Assembly: GCA_947626675.1 (NCBI GenBank)
Contig: CANQTC010000019.1
Span: forward strand, 1-44,721
Origin: an uncultured Coprococcus sp.
Lineage (GTDB): Bacteria > Bacillota > Clostridia > Lachnospirales > Lachnospiraceae
Length of the DNA stretch: 44,721 bases
Direction of reading: 5' to 3'
The number at the start of each line of letters is the position of its first letter. The stretch's first letter is position 1. The notes below the pieces were generated by a model. That model ran no database searches and was not told the origin of the DNA. It was given only the letters and a program-made list of their open reading frames with translations. The translations under genes and the position numbers were made by a program. Of this stretch, positions 26,260 to 34,763 are shown piece by piece.

Positions 26260-26690
26260 AATCATACCAGATGCTTATTTTGCACCAACTTCTCCTCAAT
26301 TCCGTTTTCAAATAAATAAAGCATGCTCCATCGAAAGCAAAGTTGCAAAGCCTGTGAAAAATCCTCCATTTCAGGTATATCGAATCTGATATTATTCTTT
26401 CTTTCGGTCGTGAAGCATCCTCAAAAAAGAAAAAAACTTATGCTTTCTATTATCATAAATTATACTCGTAAAATTATGCAAAATCAATCGACAGTGTTCC
26501 CTGTTTTGTAACTGCATATATAGAAATTTAATGATAGCTCCTTTGTCATGTATGCTACCATTAAATTTATCTTCACCGTATACCGCATAACATTCGCGCT
26601 TTTCAAATCTGTTGTAATTATTGCATCCTAATTCATCGTAAAATACGACAGCAGCTCCGAAATCTGCAAAATGTCACTGTAAAGTAGAAT
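26260..26690 (-). pseudogene. Decayed coding region, unrecognised
   Basis: Between the methyltransferase and the MATE gene there is no intact gene. On the minus strand 26392-26673 is open for 93 codons without a start, and translates to a plausible soluble segment (for example DELGCNNYNRFEKREC, then EDKFNGSIHDKGAIIKFLYM). Immediately after, in another frame, about 26,265-26,410 reads IRFDIPEMEDFSQALQLC and WSMLYLFENGIEEKL. The amino-acid composition looks like real protein in both frames. They may be remnants of one or two genes; I do not recognise them. Confidence 0.4.
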
Positions 26691-28012
26691 TTACTTTTGC
26701 ACATTGATTATTTTTCTTCTTTTCGATAGGTATCTCATTATAAATACAAGCAATAAGAAAACCCACGAAAACGCTTCGGCATATGCAATTACCATATTGT
26801 CAAAAACACCCTCAAACAAGTAAGAACATACGATACGAACTCCCAGTGAACAAATTCCCATCATTCCTGAAAAAAGCATATCGGAAATTCCCTCTAAATA
26901 CCCTTTTATGCTCATCGCAACTCCATTAATGACATAAAATAGTGATATTGTTTTGAAAAATTCATCACCAATTGCTACGGACTCACCTGTCAAACCAAAC
27001 ATTGAAAGAAGCGTTCTTCCAGTAAGTATGATTACTCTCGTTAATCCGGCCGACATAACTGCCATCATTACTGTGCCGAGTTGAAATGCCTTTTTCGCAG
27101 CTTTTTCATTACCCGCTCCTGTTTCCTGCGCCACAATGGTCGATATTGCCATGCTGAAATTAACGATTGGCAGCAATAAAACAGAGTCAACACGATACGC
27201 AGTAGTAATCGCTGCAACAGTTTGTTCTCCGAAAGTGTTCATAAATCTCTGTAAGAAGATATTTCCAACGGATGTTACACTACTTTGAACGGCAGGAGGA
27301 AGTGCATATTTTCCTCCGCTCTTTATCGTAGCTTGCCGTTCTTTCATATGAGATTTAGAAAACCTTAACGACGGATAATGTCTTGCAGTAAAAGTAATAA
27401 TATATACCGTCATCACTATCTGCGAAATTACTGTTGCAACAGCGGCACTCCACACACCAAATCCGCATATACCTATAAATACATAATCAAACACACCATT
27501 AATTACAGAGGAAATCAATACGGATATGAACGGAACTTTGCTATTTCCAACACCACGAAGTGCTGCGGAATATGTACTATAAATCATAAGGAATGGAACG
27601 CCAATAAATATAACAAAAAGATATTCCCTCGCATACTCAAACAAATCAGTTGGAGTATTAAGCACTCTTAAAATCGGTACCGTTAATATCATTCCCAAAG
27701 CCGAAATAAATACAAAGACAGCTCCGAGCAGGACACAATAAACAGATAACAATTTTCCGCTTTTTATTTTTTCTCCTCTGCCATATTGCTGTGCAAACAA
27801 AACCGATAAGCCGGAAGTAAAACCAACAATAACAGTAACAAATAAATTATATAGTGATGTGGTTGCCCCACTCCGGCAAGTGCTTCTTCTCCGATTATAT
27901 TTCCTACAATCAATGCGTCAACCCAATTGAAAAGTTGTTGTAACAGACCACTTAAAATTAACGGAACAGAAAACACCACAAGCTTTCTCAATATGCTCTT
28001 TGTTGTATTCAT
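26691..28012 (-). pseudogene. MATE-family efflux transporter with a one-base frameshift
   Basis: Two adjoining frames together form a normal-length (about 440-residue) MATE transporter with 12 membrane helices, a Na+/H+-driven exporter of cationic drugs. The first frame (from 28012) gives VPLILSGLLQQLFNWVDALI and GEEALAGVG, then derails at a run of four C (27866-27869). The second resumes as ATTSLYNLF and FAQQYGRGEKIKSG. One extra G in the coding strand would restore the gene. The gene has a consensus-like promoter and a strongly structured leader upstream. Whether it is a true pseudogene or a homopolymer error cannot be decided here. Confidence 0.85.
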
Positions 28013-28028
28013 TCAAACCTCCAAAACG

Positions 28029-28096
28029 AAAGAGGCGTTCCTAAGTTACCGTACAGCATCAGCCGTACCACAGGGGTAACTAAAAAACGCCTCTTT
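28029..28096 (-). promoter_or_regulatory. Structured RNA leader of the MATE gene
   Basis: On the coding strand, an 11-base outer stem AAAGAGGCGTT / AACGCCTCTTT encloses a GTTACC / GGTAAC stem and an apical 7-base hairpin GTACGGC-TGAT-GCTGTAC stacked on it, with an asymmetric CCTGTG bulge. The whole element ends 17 bases before the MATE start and covers the region just upstream of its ribosome site. The nested conserved-looking structure suggests an attenuator or a ligand-responsive RNA that controls efflux expression. I cannot match it to a named riboswitch. Confidence 0.65.
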
Positions 28097-28108
28097 GTAT
28101 AATATTAA

Positions 28109-28137
28109 ATTTTATTTGCCCTTAATTAGAATCACAA
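28109..28137 (-). promoter_or_regulatory. Promoter of the MATE gene
   Basis: On the minus strand TTGTGA is followed after 17 bases by TAAAAT, a good sigma-A type match. Transcription would begin a few bases before the structured leader at 28096. Confidence 0.6.
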
Positions 28138-28139
28138 CA

Positions 28140-28830
28140 CTGAAAATTATGCGATTTTTTCATCTCTGCACCATTTGATGTAAAAATGTATTTTTCGGCG
28201 TCTTGCCAAGTCCGCAAGTCCTCATAAAATGTAGGCTGTCATAAGGATTGTTGAAGAAACATTGAAAAATAAAGACTTATAGACAGTTACAGGTAACGCT
28301 TGTAGTAAAATTAATATGGGGTAGATAGGCACATCTGATATTGAAAACGGGTGTGCTTTTCTATTGCTGTAAAACAGCATACTAATTCATTTCTGCTTGA
28401 TTACTACGCACTTATCAGAGCAGGATTTGTCAAGAGCCTGTTGCGGAGCAATGCTTGCACTCTTGATAAAGCATGAACTGATAAGTATACTTCTGTCAGC
28501 AGAAAAAAGTAGTCTGAAAGTCTGAACAGACAGACACCGTACGGAGTGCAAGGTGGCTGTCTGTCCTAGCCTTGCAGGAGTGGCTTTAGCCACGACTGCT
28601 TTGCCCCCGGTATCTAACAGGGGGGCACAAATACAATAGGAAACAGTAATCTATATTCCCGAAAACCTGATGTTCTAAGGCTCTAACCAACATGGAAGTA
28701 CATGTGATAAATTTGCAAAATGTCACATAACATTCATAATGCACCTTGAGGTTGCGAAAAAGAACTGAAAAGTTGATAGTGTTTGTAAATCAAGCTTGTT
28801 ATAATTATTTAACAAGAGAGGAAGTGAACT
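28140..28830. other. Structured non-coding region with a relic ICE transfer origin
   Basis: This stretch of about 690 bases has no convincing gene. From 28410 to 28626 it is full of dyads. ACTTATCAG / CTGATAAGT (28410-28486) encloses TCAAGAG / CTCTTGA. AGACAGACACC pairs with GGTGGCTGTCT at about 28528-28562. A GTGGCT / AGCCAC hairpin with flanking GCAG / CTGC follows at 28574-28599, then the oriT-like repeat. Such a series resembles transfer and single-strand origins of Tn916/ICEBs1-type elements. A TATAAT at 28800-28805 probably serves the XRE gene. The rest, 28140-28400 and 28640-28780, shows nothing recognisable. Confidence 0.6.
28603..28626 (+). other. Tn916/ICEBs1-like oriT inverted repeat
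   Basis: GCCCCC and GGGGGC flank GGTATCTAACAG, so the site reads ...CTAACAGGGGGG. As I recall it, the published ICEBs1 oriT core is a C-run / G-run inverted repeat containing CTAACAGGGGGG, and Tn916 has a closely similar one recognised by MOBT relaxases. No MOBT relaxase gene is present in the window, so this looks like a remnant of a second element, separate from the MOBP element to the left. Confidence 0.6.
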
Positions 28831-28832
28831 AA

Positions 28833-29450
28833 ATGAAGCTATCAGAAAAAATACAGATACTACGTAAACGAGATGGATATTCGCAAGAGGAATTAGCGGA
28901 AATCTGCAATGTTAGCAGACAATCAATATCTAAATGGGAAGCCGATATTGCACTTCCAGAAACTGAAAAATTAATTATTTTAAGCAATACATTCAAAGTT
29001 ACTGTTGATGTTTTACTGAAAGATTCTCTTTCAGTTGAGGGGATTAAGGAAGTGTCTTCCTGTGGGAATAATGCAATCAAAAAGAAAAAATCGGCTTTAT
29101 TTGAAGGTGCGTTAATTAAAGAGAGTATTGAGGATGAGAATATATTAGATTATATTTATGTACACAAAGTTGAGTTATGGAATACTGGTGGAAAACCGAA
29201 ATACTGGACAGTTATATTTTTTACTTCCGCTCAACCTGATTTCCCTGAATTAGTTTCAAAAGTAATGATTTCAGATGAAAATCGTGGAGGAAATTGGTTT
29301 GTTGATTTTAAACAGGAAAATACTAAATTCATTGTATTTAGAAACAAAATACTAAAATATGAAATTGGAAATGCTAAAGAGAAATCAATTGTTTGTAATG
29401 AATGTCGCAAATTAGGAATCCCAGATGAACAAATGCACTGGCAAGAATGA
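28833..29450 (+). CDS. XRE-family regulator with an unrecognised C-terminal domain
   Basis: This 205-residue protein has a helix-turn-helix over residues 1-65 ([20 protein letters not shown], then [17 protein letters not shown]). A linker follows, then a domain of about 120 residues containing [29 protein letters not shown] and [20 protein letters not shown] ribosome site and a TATAAT box precede it. The downstream gene encodes a free-standing relative of the C-terminal domain, so the two probably act together. The gene lies in the mobile debris between a MOBT-like oriT and a recombinase stub, suggesting cargo or regulation of a lost element. Confidence 0.85.
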   Translation: MKLSEKIQILRKRDGYSQEELAEICNVSRQSISKWEADIALPETEKLIILSNTFKVTVDVLLKDSLSVEGIKEVSSCGNNAIKKKKSALFEGALIKESIEDENILDYIYVHKVELWNTGGKPKYWTVIFFTSAQPDFPELVSKVMISDENRGGNWFVDFKQENTKFIVFRNKILKYEIGNAKEKSIVCNECRKLGIPDEQMHWQE

Positions 29451-29476
29451 TATAGAATTACTAATTGGAGGTTCTA

Positions 29477-29869
29477 ATGAAGAATAAAGTGTATATAGGC
29501 TATATTATTGATAAAAGCCAAAAGGATAAAACTATATTTAACAACTTAACGATAACAAACAAAAAACGCATCTGGTTAGGCTTGATTATGATTTATGAAA
29601 TTCAAGTAAATGAAGACAAAATAAATACCGTAATTAATTGTTTGCAAAAAAATATGGTAGACCATATTGGATTTGTAAAACAGGAGTTTTATTTTCACTT
29701 TTATTGTGAGAATGAGTTGATTGTTGTTTATAGAAATAAAATATTTCATGCAACTGCTGATAAATCAACATGGGAAGCAGCTTATAATTATGGGAAAAGT
29801 TTGGGAATAAAGGAAAAGCAGTTAGATTTTTTAACACCCAGCGAAAACAAAGAACGCTATTTCTCATAA
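29477..29869 (+). CDS. Small protein related to the C-terminal domain of the preceding XRE regulator
   Basis: This 130-residue protein has no signal peptide. Its C-terminal half (ELIVVYRNKIFHATADKS, then YGKSLGIKEKQLDF) matches the pattern of the preceding regulator ([20 protein letters not shown], then [13 protein letters not shown]), so the two share a domain. The start ATG at 29477 has GGAGG six bases upstream; an in-frame TTG four codons earlier is less likely. The gap to the regulator is 26 bases, so they form an operon. It may compete with, or modulate, the regulator by dimerising through the shared domain (inference). Confidence 0.75.
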   Translation: MKNKVYIGYIIDKSQKDKTIFNNLTITNKKRIWLGLIMIYEIQVNEDKINTVINCLQKNMVDHIGFVKQEFYFHFYCENELIVVYRNKIFHATADKSTWEAAYNYGKSLGIKEKQLDFLTPSENKERYFS

Positions 29870-29924
29870 AATAACACGTATTCTGTCAATAACGATTTTA
29901 AGAAATTTGGTAAAAATCCTATAA

Positions 29925-30161
29925 AGTCAATACGGGAAGCAATACTTCATAGCGGTAAAGTCATTCTTGTCTATTGTCAAGAAGTATACGGAGATACCGA
30001 AACTGACACCGGAGATTGTGCATGAGTTCATAGACCGCATTATCGTCCATGAAGCAGATAAAAGCAGTGGTAAAAGAATACAGGAAATCGAGATTATCTA
30101 TAACCATATCGGAGTATTTGACCGTTCAAAGGTCAATGTATATATGGGAAAAGCGGTATAA
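29925..30161 (+). pseudogene. C-terminal stub of a large serine recombinase (DUF4368-type)
   Basis: The frame is open from 29925 but has no start and lacks the catalytic and zinc-ribbon domains. The sequence VKKYTEIPKLTPEIVHEFID followed by RIIVHEADKSSGKRIQEIEI matches the extreme C-terminal tail of TndX/Tn4451-type large serine recombinases of clostridial elements. It ends at a strong hairpin and abuts lysS, marking the scar of an element that has lost most of its recombinase. About 80 codons remain of the usual 550. Confidence 0.8.
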
Positions 30162-30181
30162 CACCGTCATGCTATACCGCT
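30152..30181. terminator. Hairpin after the recombinase stub
   Basis: AGCGGTATA and TATACCGCT form a perfect 9-base stem with a 12-base loop that includes the recombinase stop codon. No clear T-run follows on the plus strand, so it may be a terminator remnant or an end-associated structure. Confidence 0.5.
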
Positions 30182-30231
30182 ATCCTAAATCTAAAAAGTA
30201 TCCTTATGAAATCCCTACAAATACGGACTTT

Positions 30232-31740
30232 TTAGCCTTTTTCGTTCGGTAAGGATTTCATTGTCGGGAACAACAGCACATCTCTGATAGCCGCGCTGTC
30301 TGTAAGCAGCATGCACATACGGTCGATACCGAAACCGATACCCCCTGTAGGCGGCATACCAATTTCAAGTGCATTCAGGAAATCTTCGTCAGTATGGTTC
30401 GCTTCTTCATCTCCTGCTGCCAAAAGCTCCTCCTGTGCTGCAAAACGCGCTCTCTGGTCTATCGGATCATTTAGCTCAGAATATGCATTTGCCATTTCCC
30501 AGCCATTCATAAAGAATTCAAAACGCTCAACATAATCAGGATTATCCGGCTTCTTCTTTGTAAGCGGAGAAATCTCAACAGGGTGGTCCATAACAAATGT
30601 CGGTTGGATTAAATGTTCCTCTACATATTCCTCAAAGAATAGATTTAAAATATCACCTTTCTTGTGGCGTTCTTCAAACTCAATTCCTTTTTCCTTCGCA
30701 ATTGCCCTTGCTTCATCAAGCGTCTTAATTTCATTAAAGTCAACACCTGAATATTTCTTAACAGCATCAACCATTGTAATTCTTTCAAAAGGCTTGCCCA
30801 AATCCATCTCTATGCCATTATAAGAAATCTTTGTCGTTCCTAATACTTCCATCGCAACAAACCGATACAGATTTTCTGTTAAATCCATCATGCCATTATA
30901 ATCTGTATATGCCTGATATAATTCCATAAGCGTAAACTCAGGATTATGTCTTGTATCAAGGCCTTCATTACGGAATACTCTTCCAATCTCATAAACCCTT
31001 TCAAGTCCGCCTACAATCAGTCTCTTTAAGTAAAGCTCAAGTGATATCCGAAGCTTCAAGTCCTCGTCAAGCGCATTGAAATGTGTTTCAAATGGTCTTG
31101 CAGCAGCGCCGCCGGCATTTGCCACAAGCATCGGTGTCTCAACTTCTAAGAAATTCTCTCCTGCAAGATATTTACGAATCGCTGCAAGTATCTTAGAACG
31201 CTTGATAAATGTATCTTTTACATCCTCATTCATGATAAGGTCTACATATCTCTGTCTGTATCTTACGTCTGTATCCGTAAGTCCGTGGAACTTCTCCGGA
31301 AGAATCTGCAAACTCTTTGAAAGAAGAATAACCTCCTTCACATGAATGGATATCTCGCCCATCTTCGTCGTAAACACACTGCCCTTGATACCCACGATAT
31401 CACCGATATCCATCTTCTTAAATGCTTTATAAGGTTCTTCACCAACTTCATCTCTTGCAACATAACACTGAATATTTCCCGAAATATCCATCACATTACA
31501 GAAAGATGCTTTTCCCATAACCCGCTTTGCCATAAGACGACCGGCAATGCTTACATCTTTTCCTTCATATTCATCATATCTGTCTTTGCACTCCTGTGCA
31601 TGTGTATCTACATCATATTTGGTAATCTGAAACGGGTCATTTCCCTCAGCCTGAAGATTTGCAAGCTTCTCACGGCGCACCTTTCTAAGCTGATTAAAAT
31701 CCTGTACTTTTTCCTGATTGTTATTATTCTGCTCTGCCAT
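30232..31740 (-). CDS. lysS: Lysyl-tRNA synthetase, class II
   Basis: This 502-residue cytoplasmic enzyme charges tRNA-Lys. The N-terminal OB-fold anticodon-binding domain spans about residues 60-150. Class II motif 2 is at FRNEGLDTRHNPEFTLMELY and motif 3 at GIGFGIDRMCMLL near the C-terminus. The extreme C-terminal tail after LLFPTMKSL is short and lies at the junction with mobile DNA, so the last residues may have been altered. The gene starts directly after the greA stop with AGGAG seven bases upstream, forming the greA-lysS operon usual in Firmicutes. Confidence 0.97.
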   Translation of the reverse strand: MAEQNNNNQEKVQDFNQLRKVRREKLANLQAEGNDPFQITKYDVDTHAQECKDRYDEYEGKDVSIAGRLMAKRVMGKASFCNVMDISGNIQCYVARDEVGEEPYKAFKKMDIGDIVGIKGSVFTTKMGEISIHVKEVILLSKSLQILPEKFHGLTDTDVRYRQRYVDLIMNEDVKDTFIKRSKILAAIRKYLAGENFLEVETPMLVANAGGAAARPFETHFNALDEDLKLRISLELYLKRLIVGGLERVYEIGRVFRNEGLDTRHNPEFTLMELYQAYTDYNGMMDLTENLYRFVAMEVLGTTKISYNGIEMDLGKPFERITMVDAVKKYSGVDFNEIKTLDEARAIAKEKGIEFEERHKKGDILNLFFEEYVEEHLIQPTFVMDHPVEISPLTKKKPDNPDYVERFEFFMNGWEMANAYSELNDPIDQRARFAAQEELLAAGDEEANHTDEDFLNALEIGMPPTGGIGFGIDRMCMLLTDSAAIRDVLLFPTMKSLPNEKG

Positions 31741-32226
31741 TTATATCTCCTGTCTCTTTATATCTAAAACTCTGTACTTAAATTCTCCATCCGGAGCTTC
31801 TACTGTTACTTCTTCTCCCACGCGAGCCCCCTTAAGTGCTATACCAACCGGAGATTCATCAGATATTCTGTTATTCATAATATCTGCCTGCGTAGAACCT
31901 ACTATATCATATATAACCTCTTCATCAAATTCATAATCAAATACTTTAACCGTACAACCGATACCAACAACATCTGTATCGACTTCATCTTCATCGACGA
32001 CTTCAACATTTTTAAGAATCGTCTCTAACTGCTCAATTCTGTTTTCGATATCTCTCTGCTCGTCCTTTGCAGCATCATATTCTGCATTCTCTGATAAGTC
32101 GCCCTGTTCTCTGGCCTCTTTTATCTTAGCAGCTATCTCTCTACGTTTGTTTACTTTTAAATCCTGTAACTCTTCCTCAATTTTTTTAAGTCCTGAATAA
32201 GTAACTACCTGTTTTTTCTCAGCCAT
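31741..32226 (-). CDS. greA: Transcription elongation factor GreA
   Basis: This 161-residue protein has the N-terminal coiled coil (residues about 10-78, including REQGDLSENAEYDAAKDEQ with the conserved DLSENAEY tip) and the C-terminal FKBP-like domain (ISDESPVGIALKGARVGEEV). It stimulates cleavage of backtracked RNA by RNA polymerase. A perfect sigma-A promoter (TTGACA, 17 bases, TATAAT) and a GAGGAGG ribosome site precede it. It forms an operon with lysS. Confidence 0.97.
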   Translation of the reverse strand: MAEKKQVVTYSGLKKIEEELQDLKVNKRREIAAKIKEAREQGDLSENAEYDAAKDEQRDIENRIEQLETILKNVEVVDEDEVDTDVVGIGCTVKVFDYEFDEEVIYDIVGSTQADIMNNRISDESPVGIALKGARVGEEVTVEAPDGEFKYRVLDIKRQEI

Positions 32227-32284
32227 GACTGACTACCTCCTCAAAAAATATAAGCAATATGTTTCCATATGCATAGCAAATCTC

Positions 32285-32313
32285 ATTATATTCCAGTTTT
32301 TATTCAATGTCAA
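32285..32313 (-). promoter_or_regulatory. Consensus sigma-A promoter of greA-lysS
   Basis: On the minus strand TTGACA and TATAAT match the consensus exactly and are separated by 17 bases, 59 bases upstream of the greA start codon. The AT-rich intergenic region also carries a TATAAT box for the divergent hydrolase gene at about 32,373-32,378. Confidence 0.85.
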
Positions 32314-32417
32314 ACAATACACATTATAAGTTATATAAATATTTTCATATAAAAAACATAAAATGTATATAATAAAAATATTAAAATAATTATAAATCAA
32401 TATTAGGAGGTGCCGCA

Positions 32418-33392
32418 ATGTGTACCGCAGCTACTTTTAAAACAAAAGACCACTATTTTGGACGTACGCTCGATTATGACTTCTCTTATGGAACCGAGGT
32501 TACGATAACACCACACAACTACTACCTGCCCTTCAGACGCGCGGGTATGATACGCAACCATTATGCCATCGTCGGCATGGCTCACATATCAGAAAATTAT
32601 CCGCTGTATTGTGATGCTGTAAATGAAGCAGGTCTCGGAATGGCAGCTTTAAACTTTGTTGGGAATGCTTTTTATAATGAAGTCAATGTCAGCAAAACAA
32701 ATATTGCCTCATTTGAACTGATTCCCTGGATTTTAGCACAATGCGCTACAGTCAGTGAAGCAAAAGCATTATTAAGCCAGATAAATATTGTTAATATCCC
32801 ATTCAGCAAAGATTTACCAACAGCCGACCTGCACTGGTTAATCGGTGGGCATGACGAAGCTATCACCGTTGAAGCAACCAAAAGCGGGCTTCATATATAT
32901 GATAATCCTACCGGCATACTGACAAATAATCCTCCCTTTAACGAGCAAATGTTTAACTTAAATAATTTTATGTGTCTGTCAGCCAAAAATCCGGAAAATC
33001 ATTTCTGCAATATGCTCCCGCTAAAAATATACAGTCGCGGCATGGGGGCAATCGGACTTCCGGGTGACTTATCATCACAATCCCGTTTTGTCCGAGCCAC
33101 CTTTGTAAAAATGAATTCCGTTTCCGGAAATTCTGAAAATGAAAGCGTCAGTCAATTTTTTCACATTCTGGGTTCGGTTGACCAGCAGAAAGGCTGCTGC
33201 GACTTAGGTGATGGAAAATATGAAGTCACTTTATATACCTGCTGCTGTAATGCAGACAAAGGAATTTATTATTACACATCTTATAATAACCACCAGATTA
33301 CAGCGATTGATATGCACAAAGAAAACTTGAACTCCTCCCGCCTGATTCATTATGAACTGCTTACGGATGAACAAATCAGGATGCAGAACTGA
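32418..33392 (+). CDS. Choloylglycine hydrolase family protein (bile salt hydrolase / penicillin V acylase)
   Basis: This 324-residue Ntn hydrolase would use Cys2 as nucleophile after removal of Met1 (MCTAATFKT). The family's conserved residues are present: Arg16 and Asp19 (FGRTLDYD), the Asn-rich loop (NEAGLGMAALNF), the Asn in LTNNPPF and the Arg in SQSRFVRATF. Enzymes of this family deconjugate glycine- and taurine-linked bile acids or hydrolyse penicillin V; the Lachnospiraceae context favours bile salts, but sequence alone cannot settle the substrate. AGGAGG lies 6 bases before the ATG. There is no signal peptide, so it is cytoplasmic. Confidence 0.9.
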   Translation: MCTAATFKTKDHYFGRTLDYDFSYGTEVTITPHNYYLPFRRAGMIRNHYAIVGMAHISENYPLYCDAVNEAGLGMAALNFVGNAFYNEVNVSKTNIASFELIPWILAQCATVSEAKALLSQINIVNIPFSKDLPTADLHWLIGGHDEAITVEATKSGLHIYDNPTGILTNNPPFNEQMFNLNNFMCLSAKNPENHFCNMLPLKIYSRGMGAIGLPGDLSSQSRFVRATFVKMNSVSGNSENESVSQFFHILGSVDQQKGCCDLGDGKYEVTLYTCCCNADKGIYYYTSYNNHQITAIDMHKENLNSSRLIHYELLTDEQIRMQN

Positions 33393-33474
33393 CCTATCAA
33401 TCAGAAAAGCGCGAAACATGAACCCTTTGCGTTCTGCCTCGTGCTTTTTCGATGTACCACATACGGATGAGTGA

Positions 33475-34314
33475 TTAAACACCATAATACTTCTGAATAG
33501 CATATGCAACATATTCCGAACAACCACTCCCAAATTGGCTGTCTGTTACTTCCGCCAACTTCTGTTTTTGCAGATACTCACCTGCCAAATCCAAAAGTAT
33601 GCTTCTGGCATTATCGAGTTTAAATATCTCCTTATAATTTTCTGCAAGCTGTTCGACTGCTTCTTTTTCTATATTCGCATCACCAGTTTCTTTGGCAGTC
33701 ATAAACTTCTTATAAATTTCGGCACTTCTGTCCTGCTCCTGCCTCAATTCCTTCACATCACCAGTTGACTGCATAATAGCTTCCATTGCCTTTTCTTTCC
33801 CACCATACCATTTAAAAACATCCGCAATCGCTTGTTCATTTGAAAAGCCTGCTGCCAAATGCTCCCGATATTTGTCCATACTCCCATATTTTTGTATCTG
33901 CTGTCTAAGTGATTCTTCTGACATACATCCCAATATATGGTCTAAAATTTTCTGAATTTCGTCATTGCTAAATGCCTCAAAACTCATCGTACGAACTCCC
34001 TTCATCACGTCTGATATTAACTCAATAATCCCATTTAGCCGGTTTCGCTTTTGCTCCAGTAAATTTTTTTGAGTTAATAAAGCCTGCTCTTTATCATAAT
34101 CAGGATTATCCATTATTTCCTTTATATCTTCTAATGGAATCGCTAATTCTTTAAAGAACATAATTTCCTGTAACCTTTCTAATGCTTTGTTGTCGTATAA
34201 GCGGTATCCCGCATCTGATAATTCCGTTGGCTTTAATAAACCAATCTCGTCATAATATCTCAATGTTCTGATGCTAACTCCACTTATATCTGACACCTCT
34301 TTGACTGTCTTCAT
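33475..34314 (-). CDS. MerR-family regulator with TipAS-like effector domain
   Basis: This 279-residue protein has a winged helix-turn-helix (VKEVSDISGVSIRTLRYYDE, then GYRLYDNKALERLQEI), a long dimerisation helix at about residues 75-110, and a C-terminal region resembling the TipAS antibiotic-binding domain (around residues 130-260). TipAS-type regulators bind thiopeptides and other drugs and activate resistance genes. Upstream lies a MerR-style promoter with a 19-base spacer, consistent with autoregulation. No obvious target transporter is adjacent. The 3' end lies 82 bases from that of the hydrolase gene, in convergent orientation. Confidence 0.88.
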   Translation of the reverse strand: MKTVKEVSDISGVSIRTLRYYDEIGLLKPTELSDAGYRLYDNKALERLQEIMFFKELAIPLEDIKEIMDNPDYDKEQALLTQKNLLEQKRNRLNGIIELISDVMKGVRTMSFEAFSNDEIQKILDHILGCMSEESLRQQIQKYGSMDKYREHLAAGFSNEQAIADVFKWYGGKEKAMEAIMQSTGDVKELRQEQDRSAEIYKKFMTAKETGDANIEKEAVEQLAENYKEIFKLDNARSILLDLAGEYLQKQKLAEVTDSQFGSGCSEYVAYAIQKYYGV

Positions 34315-34334
34315 TACTTCCTCCTTTCAATCTT

Positions 34335-34365
34335 ATCCTAAACCGTTACGCTGCGAGAGTGTCAA
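34335..34365 (-). promoter_or_regulatory. MerR-type promoter with a 19-base spacer
   Basis: On the minus strand TTGACA and TAGGAT are separated by 19 bases, longer than the normal 17. MerR-family activators need such overlong spacers, which they twist to bring the elements into register. It lies 20 bases upstream of the MerR-family gene, suggesting autoactivation. Confidence 0.7.
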
Positions 34366-34458
34366 TACACAATTTAAACTTTTTTACTAAAGCCACTCAA
34401 TCCCCCACTAATCACACGAAACACCATAAACCACTCAATATGAGATTTTAATTTGGAC

Positions 34459-34499
34459 AAAAAAAGACAACCAACTTTGTATCCAAAATCGGTTGCCTT
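34459..34499 (-). terminator. Terminator of the tRNA-Leu gene
   Basis: On the minus strand AAGGCAACC pairs with GGTTGTCTT around a loop of about 18 bases, followed by seven T residues, just downstream of the tRNA 3' end. Confidence 0.8.
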
Positions 34500-34505
34500 A
34501 TCTGA

Positions 34506-34589
34506 TGCGGAAGATGGGACTTGAACCCACACGGTATTGCTACCACAGGCACCTGAAGCCTGCGCGTCTGCCAATTCCGCCACTTCCGC
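34506..34589 (-). tRNA. tRNA-Leu (anticodon CAG)
   Basis: The 84-base gene folds with acceptor stem GCGGAAG / CTTCCGC and discriminator A, an anticodon stem CAGGC / GCCTG with loop TTCAGGT (anticodon CAG), a long type II variable arm (TGGTAGCAATACCG) and the T-loop GGTTCAAGTCC. The long variable arm is typical of leucine tRNAs. CCA is not encoded. A terminator follows directly. Confidence 0.95.
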
Positions 34590-34763
34590 ATAAGTGTTAT
34601 TGAATAACACTTAGATATTATATGATGTTTATTCCATAATGTCAACTTATTTATTTTAAAAGTTACTGTCAAAATATTTTTATCAGAAACTCCTAATTAA
34701 TTTCATTTGCCTTGGCTTGCACCTGCTCTGCCGACAAATGATACCATTTGGGGTATTTTCATA

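Noticed and set aside
28387..28593. 68-codon minus-strand frame in the structured region
   Set aside because: It has no ribosome site and coincides with nested hairpins; the composition looks non-coding.
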